From NCBI GenBank assembly GCA_949592205.1, contig CATIUR010000003.1:155934759-155998758 (forward strand): 64,000 bases of DNA, in the 5' to 3' direction. Positions 1 through 12,790 of this stretch are shown here, piece after piece. The DNA comes from Helichrysum umbraculigerum (lineage: Eukaryota > Streptophyta > Magnoliopsida > Asterales > Asteraceae). The position numbers and the translations under genes are program-made. The notes under the pieces are model-generated. The model made no database searches and was not told where the DNA came from. It saw nothing but the letters and a program-made list of their open reading frames with translations. Numbering within the stretch: the first letter of the stretch is position 1; every line of letters starts with the position of its first letter.

Positions 1-213
1 TATTGATAAAATAAAAATGGATGAGGCCGGTTTTTCATGTTCAAGTTATTCGGATATAACGAGTACAACTTTTACTCATATGTAAGCGGGCTAACCGGAA
101 TACCCTAGTGATCATTTCCAACATTTTCCCTGACTCCCTAAGATGTGCAGCTATTGAGGTTTGAATTTGAAACCTCTTATAATGCTATTAGGACGTTAAC
201 CACTAGGTTATCT
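1..213 (-). repeat. tRNA-derived SINE-like sequence
   Basis: Read on the minus strand, an RNA polymerase III A-box-like motif (TAACCTAGTGGT, 210-199) is followed by a B-box-like stretch (174-158, core TTTCAAATTC) and then a non-tRNA body that continues to the left edge. Spacing and order fit the head of a plant SINE. The 3' tail and target duplication are not visible, so the family and the ends are uncertain. Confidence 0.45.
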
Positions 214-1190
214 TGATGATGGTTTGTACGCGTATACAACAATAAAAAAACAGAATAAGATGGTTGTTGTTTAGACGTTACAATATTTATAGAATGAAAA
301 GAATATCAAAAGAAAAAAGTGTGTCAATAGTTTGAAAAAAGTGAAAGGTTTCTTTGCAGAAAGAAAATTAAAGATGGCCGACCAAGTAGTAATAATCGTT
401 ATTTCGGGCCACAAAGTAACATTTGAAGGAAAGTATCAATTCTCACATTGTTCCCATTTACAAAATACTAACTAATTTAGCTATACTTTTTATTCATTTG
501 AATATGATTCAAATGAGTATCATATATTATAGTGAGAATAGATGAATCAATCGGAGAGCTCTATTGGTTGCATACAAAAGAAATTCAATAAAATCTCAAT
601 TTTCCCTTACATTTTTTAAAATGAAATATCTCAAAAATAGCTATCCAAAATATTATAATAATTGTACAATAAAATTATATTTTATTCACTTCAATTACAC
701 ATTTCACATGATATTCTGTTTGTGTTATACTCTCTGATTGTATTTTATCAAATACATATGATCGATCATTATTGTTTACATCTAAAATAATTTCATTTTT
801 TCATTTTAGCCATTATAATTACGTTTCATCAAGAGAAGTAAAACCAAATCAACCCTATTTTATAATAGGGGAAATTCACTTGAATGGTGCTATTAACTTG
901 GTGGAAGAACTATTTTTACACATTTTATAAATTGAAGGATCAAAAATGTAAAATATGTAATATTATTATTGATCAACCACACATTTATTTTGTGATGTCA
1001 ACATCACGGATTATATCCTCTTTAATGTAAAATTATTATTCAATTATAATTACGTATTTAATAACCGTATTACTAATAGCTAGAGATTGATTTAACTTTA
1101 TAATTTTGTATTTATCTTGAAATGGAAGGGTTAATACTAATGTTGTAAAACACGCGACTTTTTATTGCATTCTTAAAACGAGTGGGTGAA
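214..1190. other. AT-rich 5' flank without a gene
   Basis: No coding potential and no recognisable element is seen here. The right part is presumably the upstream regulatory region of the VTL gene that follows. Confidence 0.5.
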
Positions 1191-1197
1191 ATTAGTG

Positions 1198-1207
1198 TAT
1201 AAAAAGG
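1198..1207 (+). promoter_or_regulatory. TATA box of the VTL gene
   Basis: TATAAAAAGG lies 116 bp upstream of the ATG at 1314, a normal distance for a TATA box plus a short leader of about 80 bp. Confidence 0.55.
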
Positions 1208-1313
1208 GACCACTAGGCGTGTGTTCTCCACAACTTCTAATTGAATATCTCCCGTACTACTAAACTACTAACTTCATATTAACCCATCATATTATCACCA
1301 CCCTTCTCAAAAA

Positions 1314-1946
1314 ATGGCAACCATCAACATTGATAACTCAAATATCGAGATCGAAGAAACCACTGAAGTACCATTCAACTACGCCAAACGAGCTCAATGG
1401 CTAAGAGCCGCTCTTTTAGGTGCTAACGACGGCCTCCTTTCAACCGCAGCCATAATGATGGGCGTTGGGGCCATTAGTAAAGACATCGCAACCATGATCA
1501 TCTCTGGTATTGCTACACTAGTTGGTGGCGCATGTAGCATGGCTATTGGAGAATTCGTATCCGTTTATTCCCAATATGACATTGAAATGTCACAATTTAT
1601 ACGAGATATCAAGAATGGTCAAATTAATAGTGACGAACTAAAAAACAAGAGAAATGAGCTACCAAGTCCAACAAAAGCCGCGCTAGCATCAGCATGTGCG
1701 TTCGCTTTTGGAGCGCTCGTGCCGTTGCTAGCAGCGGCTTTTATACATAATTATCATGTGCGGTTGGGAGTGGTTGTGGGTGTGGTGAGCTTGGCTTTAA
1801 TAGGGTTTGGTGGGTTGAGTGCATTTTTGGGTGGTGCGCCAATGGTGAAGCCAACACTTAGGATCTTGATTGGGGGGTGGTTGGCTATGGCTATCACTTT
1901 TGGGTTAACCAAAGCCGTGGGAACAGCCGGTTTGGTTGTTACTTGA
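1314..1946 (+). CDS. Vacuolar iron transporter homolog (VTL/nodulin-21-like), CCC1/VIT1 family
   Basis: Single-exon gene for 210 residues. A charged N-terminus is followed by the family signature around residues 27-45 (QWLRAALLGANDGLLSTAA), then GGACSMAIGEFVSVYSQ in the second helix. A short hydrophilic loop (about 88-118) lacks the long metal-binding insertion of VIT1. Three hydrophobic segments follow (about 122-145, 150-172, 181-205), giving five membrane spans. Length and intronless structure match the plant VTL subgroup, which moves iron or manganese into the vacuole. The tonoplast site and the metal are inferred from the family. A TATA box stands 116 bp upstream. Plant VTL genes are often iron-responsive, but nothing in the sequence proves this here. 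Confidence 0.9.
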   Translation: MATINIDNSNIEIEETTEVPFNYAKRAQWLRAALLGANDGLLSTAAIMMGVGAISKDIATMIISGIATLVGGACSMAIGEFVSVYSQYDIEMSQFIRDIKNGQINSDELKNKRNELPSPTKAALASACAFAFGALVPLLAAAFIHNYHVRLGVVVGVVSLALIGFGGLSAFLGGAPMVKPTLRILIGGWLAMAITFGLTKAVGTAGLVVT

Positions 1947-3127
1947 AGCGATCTCAACTATTATGGTTAAATGATTACTAATTTTGTACGTGTGGTCATT
2001 TTAGTGGAGCTGTCAAGGTGGCCGGACTCAAGATGTGGTTCTTTTTTTTCTTTTTCTTTTTTTCCTTTTGTTTGGCTTTAACTTCGAGTGCTTTTACTTA
2101 TATATTAAAGTAATTAATTGCTTTTAAATTTGTAAAAAGAAAAATAGAATAAGGATAGGATAGGATTGTGTTTCAAGCATTGGGATAAAGTTGTAATGTT
2201 TATTCTTAATAATTAATTACATATATAAACGTGGTTAAGTATTACAGATTTCATCTTTTTGAAGTTTTAGATTCTAATTAATTTATTTAATTTCAACTTT
2301 TAAGAGTCAAGTAAATAAGAAATATATGATCTAGATCATAAGTACGTAGAAGACCCAAAAACATCATATGGTAAGAGGTAAATAGATATTTTTACTTTTT
2401 TAGGAACAAATAATTAATATTGATGCTTTTTACTGCATACATTCTCTACTCCCATAATTATACATGATAGATGTGAGACGGTGAAAGTAAATAAACGATT
2501 ATGTATAATAACCATGAATATTTAGAACTCACTACCTCAAGTGAAGTTTGAACCCCCAACCTTTAGGTTGAAAGGTCTCTCTCATACCGCTAAGCTAAGA
2601 GCCATTTGGTATAATGTTCTCGTAATATCTATCTATCTATACAAATATGTTTTACAATTTTAATGCTTCTATTTGAATTTATGTCTCATAATATTACCTT
2701 TTATTCCATATATATTTGCTCATGTCGATTAAAATTTTTTACCTTTGTATCTTTTAAAATCATTACTACTCCATATTATGAGTTGAGTCATAATTGAGTC
2801 ACGAGTCGATTTACAAAGTGATATAGTCAATAGTAAATGATAGTAATAGTTTAGTTGATGAATATTCATTTGACTCATAACGACTATAATATAATGTTAG
2901 TTATATATATACTTATTTATCATAACCAAATGAAATATGTTCAGGTACATTTTAGTGTTTTATGCTTCAAATGATTTTTACCCCCTCCTTTCGAAAATAT
3001 GTTCAAGATCCGTCGTTGTTTTCAAAAAGACATAATTATTTTATTGTTTGTTTCATGACTACCTATACTACTTATGATCCTACGTAGTATGCAGAAGATA
3101 ATACTGTACTTATAATACTGTACTTAA
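1947..3127. other. 3' flank of VTL and spacer
   Basis: AT-rich. The first 250 bp probably hold the 3'UTR of the VTL gene. No ORF of note. It contains the SINE-like block listed separately at 2525-2610. Confidence 0.5.
2525..2610 (-). repeat. tRNA-like SINE head
   Basis: On the minus strand an A-box-like TAGCTTAGCGGT (2597-2586) is followed 31 bp later by a B-box-like GGTTCAAACT (2554-2545), set in a tRNA-sized block. The anticodon arm does not fold convincingly, so a functional tRNA is unlikely and a SINE head is the better reading. Confidence 0.45.
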
Positions 3128-3486
3128 TGGGATAATAATGATTTAATCTTTAAAGTTTCATTTTTATTTCTTTTTAACCACTTAAGTTTTTTCCTCATGA
3201 TTTAATCCTTCAAGTTTGCATTGACTTATTGGTTTAACCCTTCAAAGAGTTAAACCATTATATTTTTGAAAGTTGAATGATTAAACTGAAAAAATTTAAA
3301 AGGGCAAAAACATTATGAAAGATAAACTTTAGAGATTAAACTATCAAAATTTTGAAGTATAATCAAACTTTAGGCTTAAACCATCAAAATGTTGAAACTT
3401 CGGGGATTAAATCATTAGAAAAGAAACTTGAGTGGTTAAAAAGAAAAAAATGTGAAACTTTGAGGATTAAACCATTATTATCTTGT
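3128..3486. repeat. Foldback (inverted-repeat) element, about 360 bp
   Basis: The left arm (from about 3128, GATAATAATGATTTAATC) matches the reverse complement of the right arm (to about 3486, GGATTAAACCATTATTATC) with scattered mismatches over roughly 100 bp. The centre holds further degenerate copies of a 'taaaccatca' motif. No clear target duplication was found, so the class is unknown. Confidence 0.5.
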
Positions 3487-3918
3487 TAGTTAGATGAATA
3501 CTCTGTAAATAAATAAAGAAGAATTTATTCTAGCATTTTAAAAAAATAAAAATAAAAAACCAATACTTTATATCAAAATTAACTTATTTCTATATACTAA
3601 AACATAATATAATCGTTTATAAAAATAATGCTATTATTTTGAATTATAATTCTTTTATGTTGAATCAGATATAAAAAAACAAATCGAGTATATACGTTGT
3701 CTTACATATCAAATCGGGATCCCTATAAAAAAAAAAAAAGCAAGTAAACAAAAGATTATTTCATAGTAGTACTTTTTAATGATATTATATTGAACAAAAA
3801 CACATCATTTTCCCTAATTGAAACCAACTACAAAAAATGAACCGTAGCTACTATACTTCTTGTAAAACTTAACCTAACAATAACAATGGCTAGCTAAAAC
3901 AAGACATCTAACCTAACA

Positions 3919-6900
3919 TCAAACCTTGATATCTATAAAATGTTTAAGGTCACCCACATGAAGAACATATTGACCCAATGCAACCTTCCTACTACCTTCT
4001 TCATCCACCACACTCAATTGCTTGCACACATTCACTCTAAATCGCACCACGGATCGTTGCCGTGATTCCAACCACACTTTCTTGAAATCAACCAACTCTT
4101 TTTGTGGTGCATTGAAGATACTTGGAGGAGAAGTGAACAACAACACCGTGTGACTTCCACCCATTTGACCACCATTTATTACCGTGATTTCGATATCAAA
4201 AAATAACTCATTGCACGCACTATCAGTTGCATCGATGGCATTACATTTCGATGAGCGGCAAGGGTGAGCTTGGTTTAACGGGATTGATACGAGTTTAGGT
4301 GCTTTGATGAGTTTGTGATCGTATGAAGAGTAGCTTAGCCCAAACCCAAATTGGAAAATGGTTTTGCCTCTATAGAATCTGTAGGTTTGTCCGGGTTGGC
4401 CCGTGGTTGGGTCTGGTCGCATGTTGGTGTTGGTCATCGGCACTGTGTCCACGTAGGATCGGGGATACCAATTCAACGGTAGTCGTCCACCTATAAATTC
4501 ACAATATGGAAACGGTTAAATTTTGAAGAAATATATGTAAGTTAAGTTGTCACGAATTACACATATTTAAAATATATATATTGAATGTTTATAGTACTTA
4601 TAAATATGAAAAGCTTTTATGAAAATAATGAAATTCTTGTACCTAGATAATAACCACCCCACCTGAATTTAATTTCTCCCCATCAACTTAATGTACCAAA
4701 ATTTTATTCATTAATCCAATTCTTAAACATAACTTAAACATAACTTTTAAGTCCACATTTAGCAAAATCACTTTTAATATTGTCAAATATTAAAAGGGAT
4801 AGCTACCAGGTGCATTTTATAAACGTGTTAATTTTTCCACACCTATAAATGTACAGATTTAACTAATTCGTAATTACCGCCTTTAGATATATGAAGTTTG
4901 AACGAACTATTGACATGTTAAAGTATCCAGATTTATAATCAATGTCACAATTAAGTCATTCATGTCATTTTCACAATTTTAGATAGTATTAAGTGTGAAT
5001 CATTAATTTTTAGCAATATAGTTCAAGATAACGAAAAATAATTACCTGGATTATAACGACCAAAAATAACATCAGCTAAAGCGCCACCACCATCTTGGCC
5101 CGGAAGCCCGACCCATAAAATACTAGAAATTTTCGGGTCACATTTCGCGAACTCAACATCCACTCCACCACCCGACATTATAACAACAATGACAGGTCCT
5201 TTAGCTGCATGCGCGACCTCGGTAATAAGAAGGTTTTGTTCACCGGGAAGATCAATTTCAGTCCTATCGAGAGCTTCAGCCGCTATAGATAAATCTATAC
5301 CCATTACTAAAACCACAGCATCCGCATCAGCTGCAACATTTTTAGCCTTTCCAAATTTAGCAGTCGAGATACACTTCACATCACAACCTTCTTCATACAC
5401 AGTTTTAACATAATCCGATAGCCCTTTTAAAGGAGATGTGTATTTACATGGGACCCCTGCATAGTTCCCAATCATGGCTTTTGTTGCATTAGCATTAGGC
5501 CCGATTACAGCTAGAGACTTGATCGATGATGTAAATAGTGGTAACGAGTTACCACTATTTTTAAGCAACACGATTCCTTGTCTTGCCGCTTCACGTGCTA
5601 GCTCCTGATTAGCCTGTGTGCACACATCTGTCTTGCCTAAATTTCCATACAATTGCTTGCTTGGGTGACCATCAAAAAACCCAAGTCTCATAAGTGTTGC
5701 AAAATTATTTGTGACAGCGCGATCGACTATTGATTCATTTACTAGCCCCTGTTTGACTGCATTTGCTGTGAATTTCTTTAGTGAATCCCCACAATTGAGA
5801 TCCAACCCTGCATCGATTTCCGATTAATGATTAGTACATGTTTCTTAAAAACGTTGATAACCGGCATGTACTCCTGAACCAGCCAAACATAGTCATATAG
5901 ATTAGTATAACTTTTTTTAACCTGCGTGTAATGCATCGGCTGCAACTTCTTCTGGTGTTTTAGCCCAGTTCTGGTTTCTGAACATGACCTGTAACGAATC
6001 ACAGTCGGAACTAATGTATCTGGAACACCAAAAACATATGTTACATATTTGTATAGCATGTATAATAAACAAGACATGATTAACCAGATGGAAATTCTAC
6101 CCGTTTAGTTTCCATTGGCCTCTAACCATATCTTCCAATAGCACCTTATCAGCACAAGTTGGTATGCCATTTACTTGATTGTAAGAACACATAACACTTG
6201 CAACATGTCCATCCAAAATACAGCTTTTAAATGGAGGGTTATAAGTATCCTCCATATCTTGTTTTGTTACCTTCACAAAAACAAATAAAAATGTCACCTT
6301 TCAAACTTATAATGATCGGTAAAACCACATATACAGTCGACCAGGTTAACAAACATACGAATGCATTAAAATGATATCGATCGACACTAGTCCAATTATC
6401 AAGATCGTAAGCAGTGTAATGTTTACAACAGGCTCCGACTTTAAGAAGCTCTTTATCGCCATCCTCTCTTTCTTGTAAGCCTCTAACATAAGTCGCTCCG
6501 TATCTACTTGTTAGAAGCGGATCTTCTCCTGGCGTTTCTTGGCCTCTTCCCCATCTTGGATCTCGAAAGATGTTTACGTTTGGTGACCAGAATGTTAGCC
6601 CTGCTACACCCGCATTGTACATCGCTCTAGCTTCAGTCGAAACCACCTATAATTATCATAATTTGTTACATCTCAATTTACAAGCAAAGAATCATTAACA
6701 CAGACTGTAATATTGCAGCATACTAATTTTTTTTGTTTTTTACAGGTTGCATATACTGATCTGGCTTGCCAATTGTGTAAATTTACGCAATTGGCACGTC
6801 ATATGCAATTTGTCTGTCACGTCAGCATATGTTAATTATTCTGAAATATATCCTTAAAAGATTTAAAATCATAACATCAAAACATAATTGAAACTTTTGT

Positions 6901-7388
6901 AGTTAAACAACGTTAACACAAACCACTTTGCCTAAAATCAAGGAATTCAAAAATATGTGAGTAAAGTGTACCTTTCCAATAGCATAGAATAAAGATTCAT
7001 TGAATGAGGCTGCAGTAAGAATAACTTGAGGAAAACTAGTGGCTCCAGGGATTACACTCTTATTAAACCAAGTTGCGGGCCCAGTGTCCGATACACCATG
7101 CAACGCCTCTGACCACCATCCGTACGACGGGATCCCAAGGCGGGGAATGCTATCGGCTACACTCACTAAACTCCCCGCCTTTTCTTGAAGTGTCATTCTC
7201 TTCACCAAATCCTTCACCCTCGCATTTATATCAAGTGAAGTATCACAAAACTTGTACATTTTCAAATTCGGGTTTTTATCGGTGTCACAAGCATAACGAG
7301 GGGACTGTGCCGAAACAATGATCGTGCACCACAAATAGATGAAGAGAATGACGGAAAGAGGAAATTTTGCTCTCGTTTGAAACGCCAT
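3919..7388 (-). CDS. Beta-D-xylosidase / alpha-L-arabinofuranosidase (BXL), GH3 family
   Basis: Six coding exons: 7388-6972, 6646-6359, 6270-6101, 6019-5922, 5807-5046 and 4490-3919. All introns are GT-AG and all phases agree, giving 768 residues, the usual BXL length. The ATG at 7388 is preferred over the upstream one at 7454 because it directly opens a signal peptide (hydrophobic core about residues 9-26). The N-terminal GH3 domain carries WWSEALHGV, PNVNIFRDPRWGRGQETPGEDP and CCKHYTAYDLDNW. Exon 4 encodes YISSDCDS, whose first Asp (residue 297 by my count) is the expected nucleophile. The GH3 C-terminal domain and the fibronectin-like end (FGFGLSYSSY and after) are complete. Family role: removal of xylose or arabinose from wall xylans, arabinans and glycoproteins in the apoplast. 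The exact BXL subgroup cannot be told by eye. Confidence 0.93.
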
Positions 7389-9805
7389 ATGGAATGGAAA
7401 ACGAGAGCAATAAGTGTGATGAACAAGAAGATCCAAAATGTGGTTTATGGGCATATGATGCTTATAAATAAACTATAGTGCTTGTACACAGTCAAACAAA
7501 ATGTCGACAAATTTGAATCATAACACTTAATTTTCTGATTACAGTTGTGAACTTACCGTTTAACTTGATGGTTTGTGGCTGATATTACTGATTTAGACTT
7601 TGCCAAGTTTTTTTCCACTAAATGTGGATTGTAGGTCTGACTAATTACAAGTTCAAAAATACATGAAAATATTAGTCACGTGTGGAAATGAGGAGCTAAA
7701 ATTAGTTCATAACATATACTAATATATGATTTATGTTTGAAGAAGTCTCATAAATCATTTATTGATTTAACAGTGCACTTTAACTGATTTAAATAGATGA
7801 GGCATAATGTGATAATCACATGTTGAATAAGACAGGTCAAAAATCGAAAAACGTTTCGGGTCGTCCAAAATACTTGATGTCCTCTACAATATGCAGATGT
7901 GAACTATCTATGTTCTTTAATCTACGATTTAAAATTTAATAAGGTGAACTCGTATGAACAACTTGTGAAGAATTGGTAAAGTAAAATGTGCACATTTGAG
8001 CAACTTAAGAAGAAGAATTATGGAGGGATGGGGATAAAGTATAAGTTTTCGCGGGTATTTTTGGTTATCATATAGTACTTGTTTGATGATCACATCATGT
8101 TTAAGTTTGGACAATTTTTCATCTTGGTTCAGAAAGAAGAGTATACTTCATCCATCATCTATTAGAGAGAAAAATTAGTGATAGGTTACATAACACAGGT
8201 ATTGTTTGTATGGATAGTGCAACTCTAAATGATATATGTTTCATTTTATTTATAGAGCTAAGTGATTCTCGATAGGTTCACGTTTGTTTGAAATTACAAT
8301 ATTGAAATCTTAGGGTAAGTTCGATTCGCATAATATATTTCAATAAAATTAGAGCTTATCAAAAAAATTTGAAATTTCAAAAAGTGCGAAATTCATCAGG
8401 TAAAAGAATTTGGTGACTTTATATTCAATTCATTTTCCAACGGCCAACCAAACACACTTATGGAATGGAAAGTAAAGTCGAATAATGTGAACCAAACGCA
8501 ACTTGAGTTTACGGCATCTTTGAACTTAGGTCTCTAGATAACAGTCATCAAGTGGCACCCTGGATAACAGTTGTGCAAAACTTCACACATTAGTAAAATA
8601 TATAACGAATACGTTTTTGTGTTAGACAAAATTGTCCTTTTTCCAGGAAAATGTACAACACTAACTGCATCATTCATGATCTTTAAGAACTATATGGTCA
8701 AAGAACCTACTTGCTATAAATTATCATGGTAAAAGCAATCATGCTTATTTGTGGGTAAAAGTAAATCATGCAAGTAGAAATATATTCGCAGGATAAAAGT
8801 TAATCATGCAAGTAGAAATATATTCACAGAAAAACAATAGTGAGAAGAATGGAAGAGAGTGACTGCAGACTAATTATGCGACGACTAAAGCGAACCCTTC
8901 ACAACTCATGCGATATTTGTGGGTAAACGCTACTTTGGCCAGGCAGAAAACAAAAGATCAGATGCCAAGAAACAGAACACGCAGTCTCACTCAAAGTATC
9001 ACATGTTCTTCCACGGCTCAAAAAGGCGCCAGCATCCAAAATGTGAATAAGGTGCAGACTCGCCATCAGGAAGAACAATAACTAGGAGCTGGAAAAGGTT
9101 CAAGAACCAGACCTTGAAGGGAGGGACATAAGGACATCACTAGTTGGAAAACAATAAGAACCGTCTCCCCAAAAGACATGCCAGATCCCAAAAGTGCCAT
9201 GAACGACAAAATCTTCCATCACTGTGGCTAATCAATTATTCACTTGCAGATAAAGCTTTTCGAAATTTATCATGTTTGAACTGATTAAATACAACCAACT
9301 AGTAACAAATCATGTACCCTTATTAATAGCCAAATAGCCTGCCAAAAGGTTAAATATGTTAATAGTGAGGCTAAATAACCAAGATGAGTGTATTTTAGTA
9401 ACAAAATCATAAAAGGTTACCCGCTTTACGCTCCACCAAAGAACTGGACCAAACTCAAGGACCCAAAAGTAATTTTTGATTGTCAACAACCACATAAACT
9501 TGGGATGTATAAGTGCATATGAGGAAATTCACTCATCGTGCATCAGCAGTAGTAATAAGAGTTGTAATCACTTAAGCAAGAAAGTAGAGAACGAGAAGCA
9601 GCAGCATAAAGGACATTCATAACAAGCACAATACTCCACGAACCAATCCAACATAGTATGTAGCAGGTGCCAAGTTGTGAAACTTTCTAAGTTTGATTTG
9701 AGTACTACATTCAGAGCCAAATAAGCACATACGAAGTGAAACGACATGTTGCAGAAAGAAAAACCCCACCATTTGCATCTAGATCCAGCACTATCCCCTT
9801 GAGCA
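7389..9805. other. Spacer between the BXL and RZ-1 genes
   Basis: No supported coding region. The short ORFs are isolated and have no family features. The stretch from about 8930 to 9240 is less AT-rich than its surroundings but has no open frame. On the minus strand it could be downstream transcribed sequence of the RZ-1 gene or an old repeat. Confidence 0.4.
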
Positions 9806-9810
9806 AATAT

Positions 9811-10141
9811 CTGAAAATTCAAACAATCATAACTTTATTAACAACTCCTCACAAAAGATGGTATACTACTAATGGAAATTGGGTACGCATAATGACAGGT
9901 TTATGTCAAATGGTAATTTCTACAGGTGAGGTAAGGGTTGACTCGAATTATCTTTGCCCAAATACGTTGTACTTTCAATTACAATTAGTGTGTCAAAAAT
10001 TCGCTTTGGCAACTTTAACCCATTTCAATTTTAGCTTATTGACCCATTAAACATTGCTCGAATAAACCGATTCATATAAGTAATAATGTGTGTCAAAATT
10101 TACACATCCATAGTATAGTAATATTATATCAAATAACGTAC
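9811..10141 (-). other. Probable 3'UTR intron of the RZ-1 gene
   Basis: Just after the RZ-1 stop codon the minus strand reads GAG|GTACGTT (donor at 10141-10140) and ends in TTTTCAG (acceptor at 9812-9811). This defines a 331-bp intron starting 20 nt behind the stop. Both sites are strong but transcript evidence is needed. The junction lies close enough to the stop not to be expected to trigger nonsense-mediated decay. Confidence 0.45.
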
Positions 10142-10161
10142 CTCAGCTCAACTGATATCAA

Positions 10162-11287
10162 TCATCGAAAACCACCTGAACGGCGTTCATATGGTCCAGA
10201 ACGATCACGGCTGTATCGATCACCTCCACCACCACCACCACCACCACCATCCCTACTGCGTCCACTGTTACGATCTCCATTTCTATCAGGACCAAACCGG
10301 CCACCACCACTACCACGTCCCCCACTATAACGATCATCTCTGCCACCATATCTACCCCCTCTATCCCCTTCACTTGGACATTCCCTAGCAAAATGCCCTG
10401 GCTTGCCACACTTGAAGCAGTCTCCGCCCCCACCACCACCACGGCCACCACGTCCACCACCACCGCCACCACCACCTCCATAGTCACGATCACGACCACG
10501 ATCACGTCCACGGTCACGATCACGACCACCATCATAATCCCTGCCACCACCTCCTTGAGGCTGAGCCTTGTCTACAGTGATGTTCCTCCCATCCAAATCA
10601 ATCCCATTCATTGCTTCGATAGCATCTTCCATTGCATGCTTATCATCGAAAGTGATGAAACCAAATCCTCGTGAACGCCCAGACTCCTTGTCTAAGACAA
10701 CCTATTAAATATGAAAAACAAAAAGCTTGACAATATATATGGAGCTCTTAATACCAAGTTACTATTTCCTTCAACACAAATGACTAAACTGGGAGTCTAC
10801 AATGTAAAGTAATACAAAAAAGACTCAAAACAGAGGATACAACAGTTATATAAACTTTTTTACATAAATCAAATCCTATGCACACAAAACTGCAACATCT
10901 GAATCCACACTCGTGTACCGAACAAGACAAGACAATAATATAATCTCTACCGATACAAAAAAATTGTAAAAATCTAAATTTTTAAACAGATCATTTATCC
11001 TAAATTCACATGTTTGTTCAGAAGTATTGCTTTTCAGCAAGCAGATATTACTCATCTTTCATTAAAATAAAAGTAAGATCAGCTAGGCTTATTTTAAACT
11101 GTTACAGTATATATCAACACATGTCTAAAAAAACACACATATAAATTTTAGTAGAAAAACATGTGATCCATATTACCTTTGCATCAAGAAGATGACCAAA
11201 CTTTGAAAAAGCATCTTTAAGAGCTCTATCAGATGTGGACCATGAAAGGCCACCAACAAAGCAGCGGTATTCGACATCATCTGACAT
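10162..11287 (-). CDS. RZ-1-type glycine-rich RNA-binding protein (RRM plus CCHC zinc knuckle)
   Basis: Two coding exons, 11287-11177 and 10701-10162, joined in phase 0, give 216 residues. The RRM (about 5-80) starts MSDDVEYRCFVGGLSW with RNP2 CFVGGL. Its RNP1 (RGFGFITF) follows directly behind the intron, whose position inside the RRM is typical of plant GR-RBP genes. A Gly/Arg/Asp-rich linker with repeated RD units leads to one zinc knuckle (CFKCGKPGHFAREC), then a second Gly/Arg/Ser-rich tail ending SGGFR. This domain order defines the RZ-1 group, nuclear RNA-binding proteins acting in splicing, RNA chaperoning and cold response. The GC-rich repeats create long spurious ORFs in the other frames. 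RZ-1A-like by size, but the exact paralog is uncertain. Confidence 0.92.
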
Positions 11288-11295
11288 GTTTACAA

Positions 11296-12684
11296 CTGCA
11301 AACTCAAGTAAACAGAGTATTAACAGCAAATAGAAGCATGTTGAACATCAGGGAGAACTTCTTTTCTTGCTCTAATTCAAAGCAAAAAGTAAATTGATTA
11401 AAATTAAAATCACTAAACAGCATAAATTAGATAGGATATCAGAAACCATGACATGAAATAGCTAATATTGCACTCGATCGAGGAAGTAGCTATATAATTA
11501 GCATTATTATCTGATTTCACAGAGTAACTCGAAGAAGTAACTATAATATTAGCATTATCTGATTCCACTGAATAACTCGGGGAAGTAATTATTTATTAGC
11601 AAGATCTGATTCCAACTGAATAACTTGTCTCAGTTCTTATGCTTTTGTATCTTCTGGAAATATTGACCTTCCCATCATCCATCCCAAAACTAGATGCAGA
11701 AATAAATGAAAGGAACTAGATACCATATTATATTATATTATATTTAGAATAGTCAGATACGGACGGTTAGACTTCATAGCTTAACAACCACTGTATTTGT
11801 TAAAAAGAAAAAGGAAGACGACGGTCTGTCAAAACTTGTGATTTTGGACAAAACTTAACCTAGGATTACATTCTCACTTCCACTAGCTAATTAGGCAAAC
11901 ATAGTAGTAACTGAACCAATCTGTATCACAATCGAATTTTCCCAGAGCTGTTCTTCTATTTAAATCCTTTAACTTCAGACTCATATTTCGAACCAGGTAT
12001 ATGTGATGTTACTTAAGGTGAGGTATAAAAACAAAACAGATAGATACAATGCAAAATTAAGTAGATAAGCAACAAGTAGACTAAAATAAAATGCCTTGCG
12101 CTAAATCCATAAGAACCATTTTTATAGCAATTGCTTGTAACCACATTATTAAAGAGTACAGTATTATATACTTCAGTAGTTCAGTATATCAACCAAAGCA
12201 ACCATTTTTAAGCCATAAACAAAATCCACTGATGTCTGTTTTCTTTTATTACAGCTTCAACATGCATGACAGTTGTTTTACAGTAAAAACCCATTTAAAC
12301 CCCTCTCTTCACATCATCAGAATAAACAAATCTGATCATACATATACACACACATACACACATATAATTTCAACAGATAGAATCATCAAATCCATATGAT
12401 AGCATAAAAACACATACCACAAACAAAAATTATATATTTACAGACACAATTACAGTTGACTAAATATAATTGTAGTAACTGAATTTCATACATACGATCG
12501 AGTACGATTCTAATCGTAAATTGATAGTAGTAATAATAAGAATCAATTATATGATAAAAAACATATAATTAAAAGCATCGATTGCAGATCAGTCAACAAA
12601 AAATTATGAACATTGAGATCTAAAATTACAAGAATTATAATTATGATTGCGATATCAGAAGAATTAATTATTGAGTGTGCTTAC
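11296..12684 (-). other. 5'UTR intron of the RZ-1 gene
   Basis: The minus strand has a donor CTG|GTAAGCA at 12684 and an acceptor TTTGCAG ending at 11296, 8 nt before the ATG. This makes a 1389-bp leader intron. A TATA-like run near 12770-12785 and the AT-poor leader next to it place the promoter just upstream. Long leader introns often raise expression in plants. The stretch holds no other gene, only short CA-rich repeats around 12345-12365. Confidence 0.6.
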
Positions 12685-12764
12685 CAGAAGAAAGAAGGGA
12701 CCCCAAGAAAGAATCGATCGATGTAAAATTTACGAGAAATTTAGCGTGTATTTGACGAAAGAAT

Positions 12765-12790
12765 GATTGTATGTATATATATTCGTGCCC
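12765..12790 (-). promoter_or_regulatory. Probable TATA region of the RZ-1 gene
   Basis: A TATATATAC run on the minus strand lies about 85-100 bp upstream of the 5'UTR intron donor and just before the purine-rich leader. No transcript end is available, so the start site is not fixed. Confidence 0.35.

Noticed and set aside
5189..5413. Plus-strand ORF of 74 codons, and 7073-7321 of 82 codons
   Set aside because: Both are antisense to BXL exons.
9736..10050. 104-codon plus-strand ORF
   Set aside because: No family features; it overlaps the probable 3'UTR intron of the RZ-1 gene on the other strand.
10158..10674. Long ORFs on both strands over the RZ-1 glycine-rich exon (Val/Ile-rich, His-rich and Thr-rich products)
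   Set aside because: They are frame shadows of GGN-type repeats; only the frame with RRM and CCHC motifs has family features.
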